Positions 53,264-62,440 of a stretch of DNA of 64,000 nt are shown here, in pieces. Position numbers and translations under genes: made by a program. The notes under the pieces are model-generated. The model saw nothing but the letters and a program-made list of their open reading frames with translations. It searched no databases and was not told where the DNA came from. Location of the stretch: NCBI GenBank assembly GCA_003609755.1, contig AP017991.1, forward strand, positions 2,993,501 to 3,057,500, read 5' to 3'. Positions within the stretch are counted from its first letter, which is position 1; every line of letters begins with the position of its first letter. Source of the stretch: Planktothrix agardhii NIES-204. Lineage in GTDB: Bacteria; Cyanobacteriota; Cyanobacteriia; Cyanobacteriales; Microcoleaceae.

Positions 53264-53692
53264 TTAAAAATTTTCTCCGTCGCCAAAAATTAAATCTATT
53301 ATCTGATTTTTATTCTTTCGATAAACGAGAAAATCGCTATCTAACGTTAATACACAACTACCGGAAATTAACTCACTCATTCTGACTAAACAAGCATCTG
53401 CTAAAGACATCGGCACATTTTGATACCGTTTCATCAATTCTCTTATCGCTTCGCTGTCATCATTCAGTTGAAAAGGAATTGAAATGATTTTTTGACTGAT
53501 TAAATTCATCACTGCTTCCTCACCTTCATAGACATCTTGCAGTAGAAAACAAGCCTCAGTTATTACCGCTTCACAAGTTAATAAAGGCAGTTCAATCTTT
53601 TTCCATTGTTCCTTTGTCCAGGGATGTAGTTTTTCTCTTTTATTAATAAATGTCACTAACACCCCTGTATCTAGTAATATGTTTCTTTTCAT
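53264..53692 (-). CDS. vapC: PIN-domain toxin (VapC-like)
   Basis: 142 residues. PIN acidic residues: D8 (NILLDTGVLVTF), Glu in AVITEACFLL, Asp in MSLADACLVRM and Asp in LTLDSDFLVY. Predicted RNase. It overlaps its antitoxin gene by 4 bp (ATGA). It precedes the DUF6884-HerA-NurA-TGT operon by about 100 bp on the same strand. Confidence 0.9.
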   Translation of the reverse strand: MKRNILLDTGVLVTFINKREKLHPWTKEQWKKIELPLLTCEAVITEACFLLQDVYEGEEAVMNLISQKIISIPFQLNDDSEAIRELMKRYQNVPMSLADACLVRMSELISGSCVLTLDSDFLVYRKNKNQIIDLIFGDGENF

Positions 53693-53940
53693 TTTTTACC
53701 CATACCTTTTAAATATTCTTTATTTGTCCCCAAATCACCAGGGCCAAAGTCTACACATCCCGCCCACTCTTTCGCTGCTTCATAAGCAGAAATTGGTTGT
53801 TTTTCCTCTACCTGTTCCTCCTGCTTTTGCGCTTTATATCGCAAAAATTCAATAAATTCTAAAACTGCCTCCTGTTGTTGTACTGTTAGAGTTTCGATGT
53901 TCTCTAAAATTACATCTTTTTTATTGATAGCCAAAATCAT
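53689..53940 (-). CDS. vapB: VapB-type antitoxin (DUF2281-like)
   Basis: 83 residues. MILAINKKDVILENIETLTV, then QQQEAVLEFIEFLRYKA is the DUF2281 helical motif. A flexible tail (EAAKEWAGCVDFGPGDLGTN) is expected to fill the PIN active site. GAGGA precedes the ATG on the minus strand. Confidence 0.85.
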   Translation of the reverse strand: MILAINKKDVILENIETLTVQQQEAVLEFIEFLRYKAQKQEEQVEEKQPISAYEAAKEWAGCVDFGPGDLGTNKEYLKGMGKK

Positions 53941-53972
53941 AGTTAAATCCTCTTGAAATTAAAAATTTTAAC

Positions 53973-54140
53973 CTATTCTAGTATAGATCCAGAAACCGAG
54001 TCTCTTAAGTTAATCGAATAATCTTCAAACTTTCTTTCAATCCCTCGATTATCTATAATCTTAACAGCAACTTGCCGATACTCTCCCATGTGATTATATT
54101 GGGCGATTGGTTTTTGGTCGGGTTTCTTTTGTCTTAGCAT
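53973..54140 (-). CDS. Small hypothetical protein, end overlaps a repeat
   Basis: 55 residues from ATG 54140 with AAGGAAA upstream: MLRQKKPDQKPIAQYNHMGE, then a segment ending RKFEDYSINL. The last codons come from a degenerate AGAAACCGAGTCTCT repeat (53991-54005), so the original C-terminus may be lost. The QKPIAQYNH stretch recalls the start of type III DNA methyltransferases, but it is too short to assign. Could be a relic. Confidence 0.35.
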   Translation of the reverse strand: MLRQKKPDQKPIAQYNHMGEYRQVAVKIIDNRGIERKFEDYSINLRDSVSGSILE

Positions 54141-54215
54141 ACCATTTCCTTAATCCTCAGACTCTCAATTTACAACTTTTTCCTTGTTTTAAGAGTGTGG
54201 CCGAGAGAAGAAAAC

Positions 54216-54244
54216 TTGACGATCGCAAAAATATTGTGTATGAT
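54216..54244 (+). promoter_or_regulatory. Consensus promoter of tmRNA
   Basis: TTGACG (54216-54221), 17-bp spacer, TATGAT (54239-54244). The mature RNA begins 14 bp further on. Confidence 0.85.
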
Positions 54245-54257
54245 AGTAAATAAGTAA

Positions 54258-54645
54258 GGGGCATTACTGGTTTCGACAGGGTAAGGAAAGCTACCAAGTG
54301 ATGCAGGCCGAGAGTGAGTCAACTCTCGTAAATCAAGACTCAAACAAAAACGTAACTGCGAACAACATCGTTCCTTTTGCTCGTAAATCAGCCGCTGTTG
54401 CTGCCTAAACACCTCTAGTAGGTTCGAGCGTCTACTGTTTGACTCCGTTAAGGACAATAGACAAACCCCCAACGGATGCTCTAACTTAGTTTCTTTGGTT
54501 GAAAAGTTAGTTAAGATTTAACCATTGCATCCCACCCTTCGGGATAATGAGGGGTTCCCGCCTTGAGGATTAGAAGGGCTAAGTCTGTGAATGAGCGAGG
54601 AGTAAATACTTGTTCTGGACATGGGTTCGATTCCCATATGCTCCA
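54258..54645 (+). ncRNA. ssrA: Transfer-messenger RNA (tmRNA)
   Basis: Rescues stalled ribosomes. The 5' end GGGGCATTACTGGTTTCGAC and 3' end GGTTCGATTCCCATATGCTCC A form the tRNA-like domain. The tag frame begins at GCG 54358 and encodes ANNIVPFARKSAAVAA before TAA at 54406-54408. The typical cyanobacterial tag differs at a couple of positions. One-piece form, CCA not encoded. Minus-strand frames over it are spurious. Confidence 0.97.
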
Positions 54646-54761
54646 TTCCCCTATACTCTTAAAACCACTTTGGAATTTTCCGAGGTGGTTTTTAGTTGAG
54701 GTTATATGAAATCTAGTTATAGATGATCCCCCTAACCCCCCTTTTTAAGGGGGGAATCCTA

Positions 54762-54998
54762 TTAGTTTGGGATGGAAACGGACGGAGTGGTTTGATTTTG
54801 CTGATAGTGACTGGCGACTTTCGAGCTATGGGAAAGGAAATGACGCACCAAGATTTCCTTTTCAGGTGTGGGGGAATAGGAATTAAACCAGTCGGGTAAT
54901 TTTGTCAGAGTTACAGAGATTATACAGGCAGTGATCACCAAAAGACCATATTTGAGGATAGGTCGATTCGAGAGTCCCTTAACATGGAAAGACAGCAT
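54762..54998 (-). CDS. Small single-pass membrane protein, unknown
   Basis: 78 residues with one hydrophobic helix (YGLLVITACIISVTLTKLP, about 17-36) and a polar C-terminal tail. No recognised domain. An intrinsic terminator (55012-55050) directly upstream isolates it from readthrough, or forms a leader. Between tmRNA and this gene are the dispersed CCCCCTAACCCCCC type repeat and a tmRNA terminator-like stem (CCACTTTGG.../GAGGTGG). Confidence 0.45.
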   Translation of the reverse strand: MLSFHVKGLSNRPILKYGLLVITACIISVTLTKLPDWFNSYSPTPEKEILVRHFLSHSSKVASHYQQNQTTPSVSIPN

Positions 54999-55011
54999 AG
55001 GAATTTCAAAC

Positions 55012-55050
55012 TAAAAAAAAATCTCCCTATCAGTTCGTACTGCGGGAGAT
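55012..55050 (-). terminator. Intrinsic terminator, minus strand
   Basis: On the minus strand ATCTCCC pairs with GGGAGAT (55021-55027 / 55044-55050), followed by T8-T9. It should stop transcripts coming from the transposon debris upstream. Confidence 0.65.
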
Positions 55051-55287
55051 AAATTCAGGGTGCATCTACTTAATAATTGAACTATAACACATAAAATGAT
55101 GGGTGTAACCCCCCATTGGTAAAACCCCCTTATTTTTTGATCATTCAGCCTGAAAACTCTATCCTGTATCAGTTTGGGCAAGTTATAGCACTACGCGCTA
55201 GGGAACACCGCAACACCGCAACAGTAGGTTATGACCCTTATTACAAGGTTTAATATTGTCCTAACCTTGTAACCTAACCTACAAAGA

Positions 55288-55375
55288 CAGGACTTACGCA
55301 AGCACGCTATATATAGCGTACTAAAAGTAGGCGATCGCATACCAATGATAATAGCAATCACCCTAAAAAGTCCTG
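55288..55375. mobile_element. Possible 88-bp MITE
   Basis: Ends CAGGACT (55288-55294) and AGTCCTG (55369-55375) are inverted. Inside are the 16-bp palindrome ACGCTATATATAGCGT (55304-55319) and a HIP1 octamer. It lies next to a transposase fragment. The surrounding 55051-55440 has only GTAGGTTAGGTTACAAGG-type repeats. Confidence 0.45.
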
Positions 55376-55469
55376 ATTATTTATTTAAAAATAAACCCAA
55401 AAGAATCAAACAAGTTTCATTTTTATCGAAGGACAATTCAGTTCTTTGATTAAATAAATGGACAAAGAT

Positions 55470-55850
55470 TCAGCTTTTAACTGATAGACTGTTTTCTTTG
55501 TCAGATGAGCTAATCTTTTCAATTGATTGGTATTTTTCTTTTCCTCCTGTGTCATCTACTAAACGATTCTTTTTCAATGGGCAATAATAAATTTTTCCTA
55601 ATTCTTCAATCATTGCCATTAGTTTTTGTGACCCATACCAGCTATCCATAAGGACTTTTGCGAAGAGGAGTTGTTTTTCTGTCACCAGATTATTCAACAT
55701 ATCAGCTACATGATCTAGTTTGGTTTTATTATCATATTCTGGATCATATATGCGATAATCAATTACCCAAAATAAACCCAGTTCTGGATTAACATAAACA
55801 CAGTTAACCAGCCCAATACCTGACAGTACACGATGTTCTGTTCCACTTGG
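55470..55850 (-). pseudogene. Transposase fragment (IS4/IS701-like DDE family)
   Basis: An open frame without its own start reads EHRVLSGIGLVNCVYVNPEL, then FWVIDYRIYDPEYDNKTKLD, VLMDSWYGSQKLMAMIEELG and KIYYCPLKKNRLVDDTGGKE. This is the central catalytic part of a DDE transposase, with the second Asp in LMDSWYG. Both ends are missing, with a stop just upstream at 55851-55853 and divergence after EKYQSIEKI. No intact terminal repeats were found. Confidence 0.7.
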
Positions 55851-55869
55851 CTAAAGGACAAGAAAATCT

Positions 55870-56436
55870 TTATTGAAATTTTAACAACCCCAAAACATCG
55901 GCTGCTGAAATGTGCCAACTTTCTATCACACTGAGAACAGGTAAAATATCGGCATCATATTTAACTTCTGGTAATTGATTGGGTTGAAAAACCATCACAG
56001 ATTTATCATCTGGGTCAATGAACCAACCTAACTTTGTTCCCTGTTTAAGAGAGAAAATAATCTTGTTAATCACGCGGTTAGGAGACTGTTCGGGGGAAAG
56101 AATTTCAATGATCCAATCTGGGGCAATTTCCACTCGGTTTGAAATTTCTCCATCTTCATCAACAGGAATGCGCGACCACTCGAATACGGCAATATCTGGG
56201 ACAAGAGAACGCCCAGCAAAGGTGCATCGTAATTCTGTAAGTCCATAAATTAATTGCTGCGGTTCGCCAACTTGATTAATAATGGTTACTAAGCGAGTTT
56301 GCAGAATACTGTGTTTTCCTTGGGGCATTGGTTTTTGATAAATTTGACCGTCAATGTACTCGCAAGCGGGTTTAGTTTCCGGCAATTGCAGGAACTCTTC
56401 TAGGGAAAAATTTGTAGTTAATTGAACTGATGTCAT
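55870..56436 (-). CDS. Uma2-family putative nuclease (DUF820)
   Basis: About 188 residues from ATG 56436 (MTSVQLTTNFSLEEFLQLPE). Core: YIDGQIYQKPMPQGKHSILQ, LVPDIAVFEWSRIP, PDWIIEILSPEQSPNRVINK (the D...E-x-L/S motif) and GTKLGWFIDP. Second member of this expanded family in the window. Role unknown. Confidence 0.88.
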   Translation of the reverse strand: MTSVQLTTNFSLEEFLQLPETKPACEYIDGQIYQKPMPQGKHSILQTRLVTIINQVGEPQQLIYGLTELRCTFAGRSLVPDIAVFEWSRIPVDEDGEISNRVEIAPDWIIEILSPEQSPNRVINKIIFSLKQGTKLGWFIDPDDKSVMVFQPNQLPEVKYDADILPVLSVIESWHISAADVLGLLKFQ

Positions 56437-56592
56437 GGTAATCATTAATCCTTTGATTCAAATAATCCTAAAGAACAAATAATTTGAGGTTCTCGTTTTT
56501 CAGTTTCTTCTGCGATCGCCATTCTGAGTTAGTGATGCGGCAAAGCTAGACGGTGAAGTCTTTTCCTCCGGTGTTCCCTCCCCCCCAAACCC

Positions 56593-56777
56593 CAGGGCTG
56601 TTTCATTTTCCATTGCCAACCCCTAAGACCTAACCCCCCAACCCCCTTCCCTAGTAGGGAAGGGGGAGTAATAAATAATTTTTTATGTTTAATAGTAATA
56701 ATTAGTCCCCCCTCTCCCCCTCAAAAGGGGTTGGGGGAGAGGTCACACAATTTTTCCTAGAGAATGAAACAGCCCTG
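56593..56777. mobile_element. 185-bp MITE-like element with 15-bp terminal inverted repeats
   Basis: Perfect ends CAGGGCTGTTTCATT (56593-56607) and AATGAAACAGCCCTG (56763-56777). The interior has CCCCCAACCCCCTTCCC and its inverse, giving large secondary structures. No coding capacity. It lies across the 3' part of a truncated antitoxin gene. Confidence 0.65.
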
Positions 56778-56953
56778 CCCCTAGCCCCCCGTGCACGGGG
56801 GGTTTGGGGGGTTTGGGGGGGTTGTTTGAATTCTTGGTAAGTTTCTTCGCTTTGAGCGATTTTAAATGTAAAAGATTCATGGCTTTGAGGAATAACATTT
56901 TGAGAAGCAGGAATTTGTTCTAATTCGTGTAGAATTATTTCTTTGGTTGTCAT
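56702..56953 (-). pseudogene. Antitoxin 5' fragment truncated by repeats
   Basis: MTTKEIILHELEQIPASQNV is a DUF2281/VapB-type beginning. By about codon 45 the frame enters C/G-rich repeats (PPQTPQTPRARGARGR) and the MITE, then ends. No toxin gene is next to it. Non-functional relic is the best reading. 56446-56592 and 56954-57053 hold no further gene. Confidence 0.5.
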
Positions 56954-57053
56954 AGTGTTTTTATTGATTAACGCAAGTTAATTATACCATCTTAGTAAAT
57001 TGTATCAGAGGCGATCGCATTTCAACACATGAACCCTTGTTAATTCATTAACC

Positions 57054-57563
57054 TTGATTCAGCTTTTAGAAGATTATGGACTGAGTGAAAATACAGCTTT
57101 AGGTATAGAACTATTATTAGATAGACAGGAAAATCATCTAAGAGAATTAATTAGCCTTCACAACAATCGGGATCAAATCAGCTTATCCCTAGATCAGATT
57201 TATATTATCTACTCAGCTTATATAAATTTATTCAAAGCTTATCTGACAGCGATTTACTTAAAACAGCAAAATCTAACTAGACAGAAAAATCGGATTCAAG
57301 AAGCTCGTGAAATTAATAATCTTTTATCATCTAAAGCCATTATATATTTTATTTATCAAGAATGTTTATTTAATCCTCGAAGAATTTTAACTGAGTCAGA
57401 CATACAAGAGGTTATTACTTTGTATCAATTATATTGCCAGAGTTATACTGATAATCTCAAAAATCATTATGATTTTTTAATTAAAACTCCTTTAGATAAG
57501 TATCACAATTTTCAGCAAAAAACCAATGATGCTTATCAGCCTATGATTTGGATTAAGCATTGA
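57054..57563 (+). CDS. Hypothetical helical protein
   Basis: 169 residues, only a TTG start (IQLLEDYGLSENTALGIELL). Predicted mostly alpha-helical with many Tyr, Leu and Gln, low GC compared with neighbours, and no recognised domain, signal or membrane segment. The lower GC and the position among debris suggest acquired DNA. A missing 5' part cannot be excluded. Confidence 0.45.
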   Translation: MIQLLEDYGLSENTALGIELLLDRQENHLRELISLHNNRDQISLSLDQIYIIYSAYINLFKAYLTAIYLKQQNLTRQKNRIQEAREINNLLSSKAIIYFIYQECLFNPRRILTESDIQEVITLYQLYCQSYTDNLKNHYDFLIKTPLDKYHNFQQKTNDAYQPMIWIKH

Positions 57564-57904
57564 GTTATTGCACAAACACAATAAAGATTAACCTTCTGTT
57601 TCTTTCAAAATAATATAAATTTGAAACCCTAAAGCATTATTAATCAAGATCAAAACTAGATATATGAATATGAATTGGACAAAATCCTTATCAACAAATG
57701 TTGAAATACCGACAGTTTTATAAATAAGGAATAGATATTCAGGTTGAGGTAAATATAAAAGTAGCATAAAAGTGTTTTGAATTCGTCAGTTGAGATGTTT
57801 TTCTGCAACTACCCCGGCAAAATCAAATCCCTTTCAGTTAGAATAGGATCTCAATTGATCAACAGCGTTACAATTAATCAATAAGCGTTGATGAGAAAAC
57901 GATT
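57564..57904. other. Gene-free stretch with relic segment
   Basis: AT-rich. At 57674-57735 lies the ~60-bp sequence also found at 20461-20526 (minus): ATTGGACAAAATCC then TTATCAACAAATGTTG and ATACCGACAGTTTT. The last 100 bp should hold the ribBA promoter. I see no FMN riboswitch motif there. Confidence 0.5.
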
Positions 57905-59632
57905 TTGAACGAGTCCGTGCTACCGACAAACCCCTACCAATTCGATACTATAGAAGCCGCCTTAGCCGATCTCAAAGCCGGGCGCTGTATTGTGGTAGTG
58001 GATGATGAACACCGCGAAAACGAAGGCGACCTAATTTGTGCCGCCCAATTTGCTACCCCCGATATGATTAACTTCATGGCGGTGTACGCCCGGGGATTAA
58101 TTTGTTTGGCCCTAACTGGAGAGCGTCTGGATCAGTTAGACTTGCCCTTAATGGTGACTAAAAACACCGACGCCAACCAAACCGCCTTCACCGTTAGTAT
58201 TGATGCGTCCCCTCAAATGGGCGTTTCTACCGGAATTTCCGCCGATGACCGCGCCCGCACCATTCAAATAACGATTAACCCAGGGACTCGTCCCGAAGAT
58301 TTACGACGTCCGGGCCATATTTTCCCCCTGCGCGCTAAAGATGGCGGGGTATTAAAACGAGCCGGACATACGGAAGCCGCCGTGGATTTATCTCGGTTAG
58401 CGGGGTTATATCCTGGGGGGGTGATTTGTGAAATTCAAAATCCCGATGGGTCAATGGCGCGACTTCCCGAATTAATTGAATATGCTAAAGTTCACAATTT
58501 AAAATTAATTACTATTGCGGATTTAATTAGTTATCGCCTCCAACATGACCGTTTTGTGTATCGAGAAACCGTGGCTCAATTACCGACACAATTTGGGGAT
58601 TTTAAAATTTATGCCTATCGTAATTCCTTAGATAATACGGAACATATTGCATTAGTTAAAGGTGATCTGGAAAAATTAAAAGAAATGCCCGTAATGGTGC
58701 GGGTTCACTCCGAATGTTTAACCGGAGATTCCTTCGGATCTTTGCGTTGTGACTGTCGAATGCAGTTACAAACAGCGATGAAAATGATTGATTATGCCGG
58801 ATCAGGAGTGATTATTTATCTCCGCCAAGAAGGACGCGGTATTGGATTAATTAATAAGATTAAAGCCTATTCTTTGCAGGATATTGGATTTGATACCGTT
58901 GAAGCTAATGAAAGATTAGGTTTTGCTCCTGACCTACGGGATTATGGCATGGGGGCGCAAATGCTGAATGATTTAGGGGTGCGTAAAATTCGTTTAATTA
59001 CTAATAATCCCCGTAAAATTGCCGGGTTAAAAGGCTATGGGATTGAAATTGTGGATCGGGTTCCCTTAATTATTGAAGCCACGGATTATAATACGGTTTA
59101 TTTGGCTACAAAAGCAGAAAAATTAGGGCATTTATTATTACAAACCTACTTAATTACTGTGGCTATTAATTGGGATGAATCTCAACCTTTAGTTGAAAAT
59201 CCAGAAGCAGAATATATGGAGTCAAAACGCAATAAAACCTCAATTCTCAGCAGTTATGAACGGTTAGAAAAGTTGAGATTTTTAGCTAAAACCAATGATT
59301 TACTATTACAAGAAGAAGCTCGACCCGTAACAACCGCTTTATTTGATCAAGCACAATTAATTGTTAATTTAGGCTTTGATCAAGCCGGAGTCGCCGATCC
59401 CCATTGGTATCAACAACTAGATCATCCCTACCTGAAAGCCATTACCCAAATTTTAGATCAAATTACTCAATGGCCCCATCTCCAAAAACTACAATTTATC
59501 ATTTCTTCCGGGGTTGATCCCCTAACCAATTTACAGGTACAACTCCATCGGGAACAATTTCCCCTAACTCAACTTCCTTGTTCCATTTGTCAACAATTAC
59601 AACCCCAAACCATTTATAGTTTTTCATCCTAA
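57905..59632 (+). CDS. ribBA: Fused DHBP synthase / GTP cyclohydrolase II with C-terminal extension
   Basis: Starts riboflavin synthesis from both ribulose-5-phosphate and GTP. RibB part (about 10-210): [17 protein letters not shown] and [11 protein letters not shown]. RibA part (about 215-410): [20 protein letters not shown] supplies the zinc Cys, and RQEGRGIGL and NNPRKI complete it. A further about 140 residues ([20 protein letters not shown] onward) are an extension found in some cyanobacteria, of unknown role. The start is TTG 57905, or GTG 57917 with GAG five bases upstream. Confidence 0.95.
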   Translation: MNESVLPTNPYQFDTIEAALADLKAGRCIVVVDDEHRENEGDLICAAQFATPDMINFMAVYARGLICLALTGERLDQLDLPLMVTKNTDANQTAFTVSIDASPQMGVSTGISADDRARTIQITINPGTRPEDLRRPGHIFPLRAKDGGVLKRAGHTEAAVDLSRLAGLYPGGVICEIQNPDGSMARLPELIEYAKVHNLKLITIADLISYRLQHDRFVYRETVAQLPTQFGDFKIYAYRNSLDNTEHIALVKGDLEKLKEMPVMVRVHSECLTGDSFGSLRCDCRMQLQTAMKMIDYAGSGVIIYLRQEGRGIGLINKIKAYSLQDIGFDTVEANERLGFAPDLRDYGMGAQMLNDLGVRKIRLITNNPRKIAGLKGYGIEIVDRVPLIIEATDYNTVYLATKAEKLGHLLLQTYLITVAINWDESQPLVENPEAEYMESKRNKTSILSSYERLEKLRFLAKTNDLLLQEEARPVTTALFDQAQLIVNLGFDQAGVADPHWYQQLDHPYLKAITQILDQITQWPHLQKLQFIISSGVDPLTNLQVQLHREQFPLTQLPCSICQQLQPQTIYSFSS

Positions 59633-59669
59633 ATAATAGGAAAAAATAAACAAATATCAAAAAATCCCC

Positions 59670-59716
59670 CGTTGTTGGGCTTTAGCCCTAACAGGATGGG
59701 CTAAAGCCCAACAACG
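59670..59716 (+). terminator. CGTTGTTGGGCTTTAGCCC hairpin after ribBA
   Basis: A 19-bp perfect stem (59670-59688 / 59698-59716). No T-run follows. It is also a dispersed repeat (see 44599-44676). It probably ends ribBA transcripts or stabilises them. Confidence 0.5.
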
Positions 59717-59883
59717 AAGTTCTTTCAATCTCTTGACGAAAAACAATAAACATTCTTATTGTAAAATGTAAGTTGTAATTAACTTTATGGCAAAATGTTG
59801 GAGTATGAACAATACAACAACCAGCTATAAACCCCCAATGCGTAACCAAAGTTACCCATTGCTAACCCCCAAAAAACTGCACT

Positions 59884-61650
59884 ATGACTACTGAAAAACC
59901 CCTGGGTTCTGTCATTCAAGGTTCTTTAACAAAAGGTTTAGAAGTTCGCTTACATCCCGATGTGTCTGTAGAAGAAATGCGGGTAGGAAAATTTTTAGTC
60001 GTGCGAGGAAAGCGATCGCATTTTTTCTGTTTATTAACTGATGTCTCTTTAGGAACATCCAGCTTGCGAATTATCGCCAACCCTCCTCACCCCGATGATG
60101 ATTTTTTACAAGCAATTTTAGCCGGAAATAGCACCTACGGAACTATTGAACTCAGCCCGATGTTAATGTTAAGTCGGGAAGTCTCAGAACGAGAAGAAGA
60201 AATTATTCGTGTTATCGCCCAACAAGAAAAAACCGTAGGGGCGAGGTCTTCTCGCCCTCTTAATAATGGAAAATCTGCGATCGCTTCATTCCAAACTCAA
60301 ACCAATAACACCGAAATTGAACTCTTACCAGTAAAAACCATTCCCGTACATTTTTCCCAGGTTTATGAAGCCAGTGAACGGGATTTTAGAATCATTTTTG
60401 GTTGGGAAGATGACCCCACTCGGCGGAATTTTGCCATCGGTAAACCCCTGGATATGGATGTGCCAGTTTGTTTAGATTTAGATCGGTTTGTAGAACGTAG
60501 TAATGGAGTTTTCGGAAAATCAGGAACCGGAAAATCCTTTTTAACCCGGTTATTATTATCGGGAATTATTAAGAAGAAAGCCGCCGTTAATTTAATCTTT
60601 GATATGCACTCAGAATACGGCTGGGAAGCGGTATCGGAGGGTAAACAATTTAGTACGGTTAAAGGGTTAAGACAACTGTTCCCTGGTCAAGTGGAAGTCT
60701 ATACGCTTGATCCTGAATCTAGCCGACGCCGAGGGATTAAAGATGCACAGGAATTATATCTAAGCTATGCTCAAATTGAGGTAGAAGATATTATGTTAGT
60801 GCAACGGGAATTAAATCTTTCCGAAGCTAGTATTGATAATGCTAATATTCTCCGTAGTGAATTTGGCTCATCTTGGATTTCTCAATTGTTATCCATGACT
60901 AATGAAGAAATTCAACTATTTTGTGATGAACGCCGGGGACATAAAGGTTCAATTATGGCGCTCCAACGGAAGTTACTACGGATGGATAATTTAAAATATA
61001 TGCGTCCCAATTGTCCGTTTAATTATGTAGATAGAATATTACAATCTTTGGACGCGGGAAAAAATGTCGTAGTGGAGTTTGGATCGCAATCCGATATGCT
61101 ATCCTATATGTTAGTAACTAATATGATCACTCGCCGGATTCACCACGCTTATGTTAAAAAAGCCGAGAATTTTTTAGCCTCTAAAAATCCCGTAGACCGT
61201 CCGACACAATTAGTAATTACTATTGAAGAAGCTCACCGTTTTTTAGATCCAGCTATTGTACGTTCTACTATTTTTGGAACTATTGCGCGAGAGATGCGAA
61301 AATATTTTGTGACTCTATTAATTGTTGATCAACGTCCCTCTGGTATTGATGCGGAAGTCATGTCTCAAGTTGGAACCAGAATTACAGCTTTATTAAACGA
61401 TGATAAAGATATTGATGCAATTTTTACCGGGGTTTCTGGAGGACAAAGCTTGCGGTCGGTGTTATCAAAATTAGATTCCAAACAACAAGCATTAGTCTTA
61501 GGTCATGCTGTCCCGATGCCCGTTGTAGTTCGCACCCGTCCCTATGATCAAACATTCTATGAAGAAATTGGAGAAACGGACTGGACACAACAATCCGATG
61601 AAAAGGTATTAAAAGCAGCGGCTTTAGCTAAGGATGATTTAGGATTTTAA
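59884..61650 (+). CDS. HerA-like ATP-binding protein (DUF87)
   Basis: 588 residues. An N-terminal HAS-barrel (about 1-110) precedes a FtsK/HerA ATPase core with Walker A GKSGTGKSFL and Walker B LVITIEEAHRF, then DQRPSGIDAEVMSQVGTR (arginine finger region) and the C-terminal VVVRTRPYD strand. It is a stand-alone cyanobacterial HerA homologue with no NurA beside it, unlike the damaged HerA at 52.4-53.2 kb. Residues about 118-125 (GARSSRPL) are encoded by a GTAGGGGCGAGG...CTCGCCC repeat inserted in frame in the linker. Confidence 0.85.
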   Translation: MTTEKPLGSVIQGSLTKGLEVRLHPDVSVEEMRVGKFLVVRGKRSHFFCLLTDVSLGTSSLRIIANPPHPDDDFLQAILAGNSTYGTIELSPMLMLSREVSEREEEIIRVIAQQEKTVGARSSRPLNNGKSAIASFQTQTNNTEIELLPVKTIPVHFSQVYEASERDFRIIFGWEDDPTRRNFAIGKPLDMDVPVCLDLDRFVERSNGVFGKSGTGKSFLTRLLLSGIIKKKAAVNLIFDMHSEYGWEAVSEGKQFSTVKGLRQLFPGQVEVYTLDPESSRRRGIKDAQELYLSYAQIEVEDIMLVQRELNLSEASIDNANILRSEFGSSWISQLLSMTNEEIQLFCDERRGHKGSIMALQRKLLRMDNLKYMRPNCPFNYVDRILQSLDAGKNVVVEFGSQSDMLSYMLVTNMITRRIHHAYVKKAENFLASKNPVDRPTQLVITIEEAHRFLDPAIVRSTIFGTIAREMRKYFVTLLIVDQRPSGIDAEVMSQVGTRITALLNDDKDIDAIFTGVSGGQSLRSVLSKLDSKQQALVLGHAVPMPVVVRTRPYDQTFYEEIGETDWTQQSDEKVLKAAALAKDDLGF

Positions 61651-61719
61651 AATTTGGAAACCAAAAATTAAGATGATTTTAATATTTCCTATTGAAAAAT
61701 AAAACCTTATAGCTTATAG

Positions 61720-61998
61720 TGTTATTATACAAAAAAACAGTTCATATTTTCTCTGTTTTATACCGTCGGTTTTGATACTCGAAAAGATTCTAATAATATC
61801 GGGGCAGTTTTAGCTTATAATCCCCTAACAGGTGTTCCTATTCCTAATCCTAATAACCCCAATTCTAATATCTTTGTTGGCCCAGATTCCCGCTTAAATC
61901 GACCCATTGGAATTACTTCTTATACACCACCACTATTTAGCGGGAGTCAATTTAATGAAACTTTCTCAGTAATCAGTCCCAATCTCGCTGTAGTCTAA
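61720..61998 (+). pseudogene. Fragment of an unidentified, possibly surface protein
   Basis: A frame without start codon reads YTVGFDTRKDSNNIGAVLAY, NPLTGVPIPNPNNPNSN, then SRLNRPIGITSYTPPLFSGS before TAA at 61996. Asn/Pro/Ser-rich repeats of this kind occur in secreted cyanobacterial proteins. It is open only to 61720. 61999-62440 contains no other gene. Confidence 0.35.
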
Positions 61999-62174
61999 TT
62001 TATTGGCTGTCAAAATTTGTTTGCATGGGCATGGGAGAACCCATACACCCTGAAACCGATACCTGAAAGTTCGGTTATTACTCAATTACTACAGTTGTAC
62101 TATCAAAACAATCAGGGCATGATGAAAATATGTTAATAAAATTGGCTACGATGGGAGGTTGCGCCATGAAACCC

Positions 62175-62205
62175 TTGACTTTTAACCCTAGTTATATGTC
62201 ATAAT
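62175..62205 (+). promoter_or_regulatory. Possible promoter of the sigma factor gene
   Basis: TTGACT (62175-62180) and CATAAT (62200-62205) with a long 19-bp spacer. The leader to the ATG would be about 230 nt. Confidence 0.3.
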
Positions 62206-62440
62206 CCTGTCAGGACGTTTATTAGCCCTAGGCTCTGGAGAGGAATCCTCTATTCAATCCTAACGAAAAATCAAGATAGGACAGAATTAGTCTTTACGGA
62301 GACAGACAGAATTCGGAATCCTTCCCAGAATCAAAGTGCGGGGGAGCCTTTGTTGTCGATTCCGGTATAAGTTCCTGTAGAGAGATGAAAAAAATTTGCT
62401 GCCCCTGTAAATTCTGTTTTTAGGAGTGTAATTCATAGTC

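Noticed and set aside
54170-54472. 100-residue minus-strand frame
   Set aside because: It lies over the tmRNA gene and its promoter. The RNA is unmistakable and the frame is accidental.
57780-57904. FMN riboswitch before ribBA
   Set aside because: I looked for the conserved AGGG/GGGTGA-type RFN boxes and did not find them.
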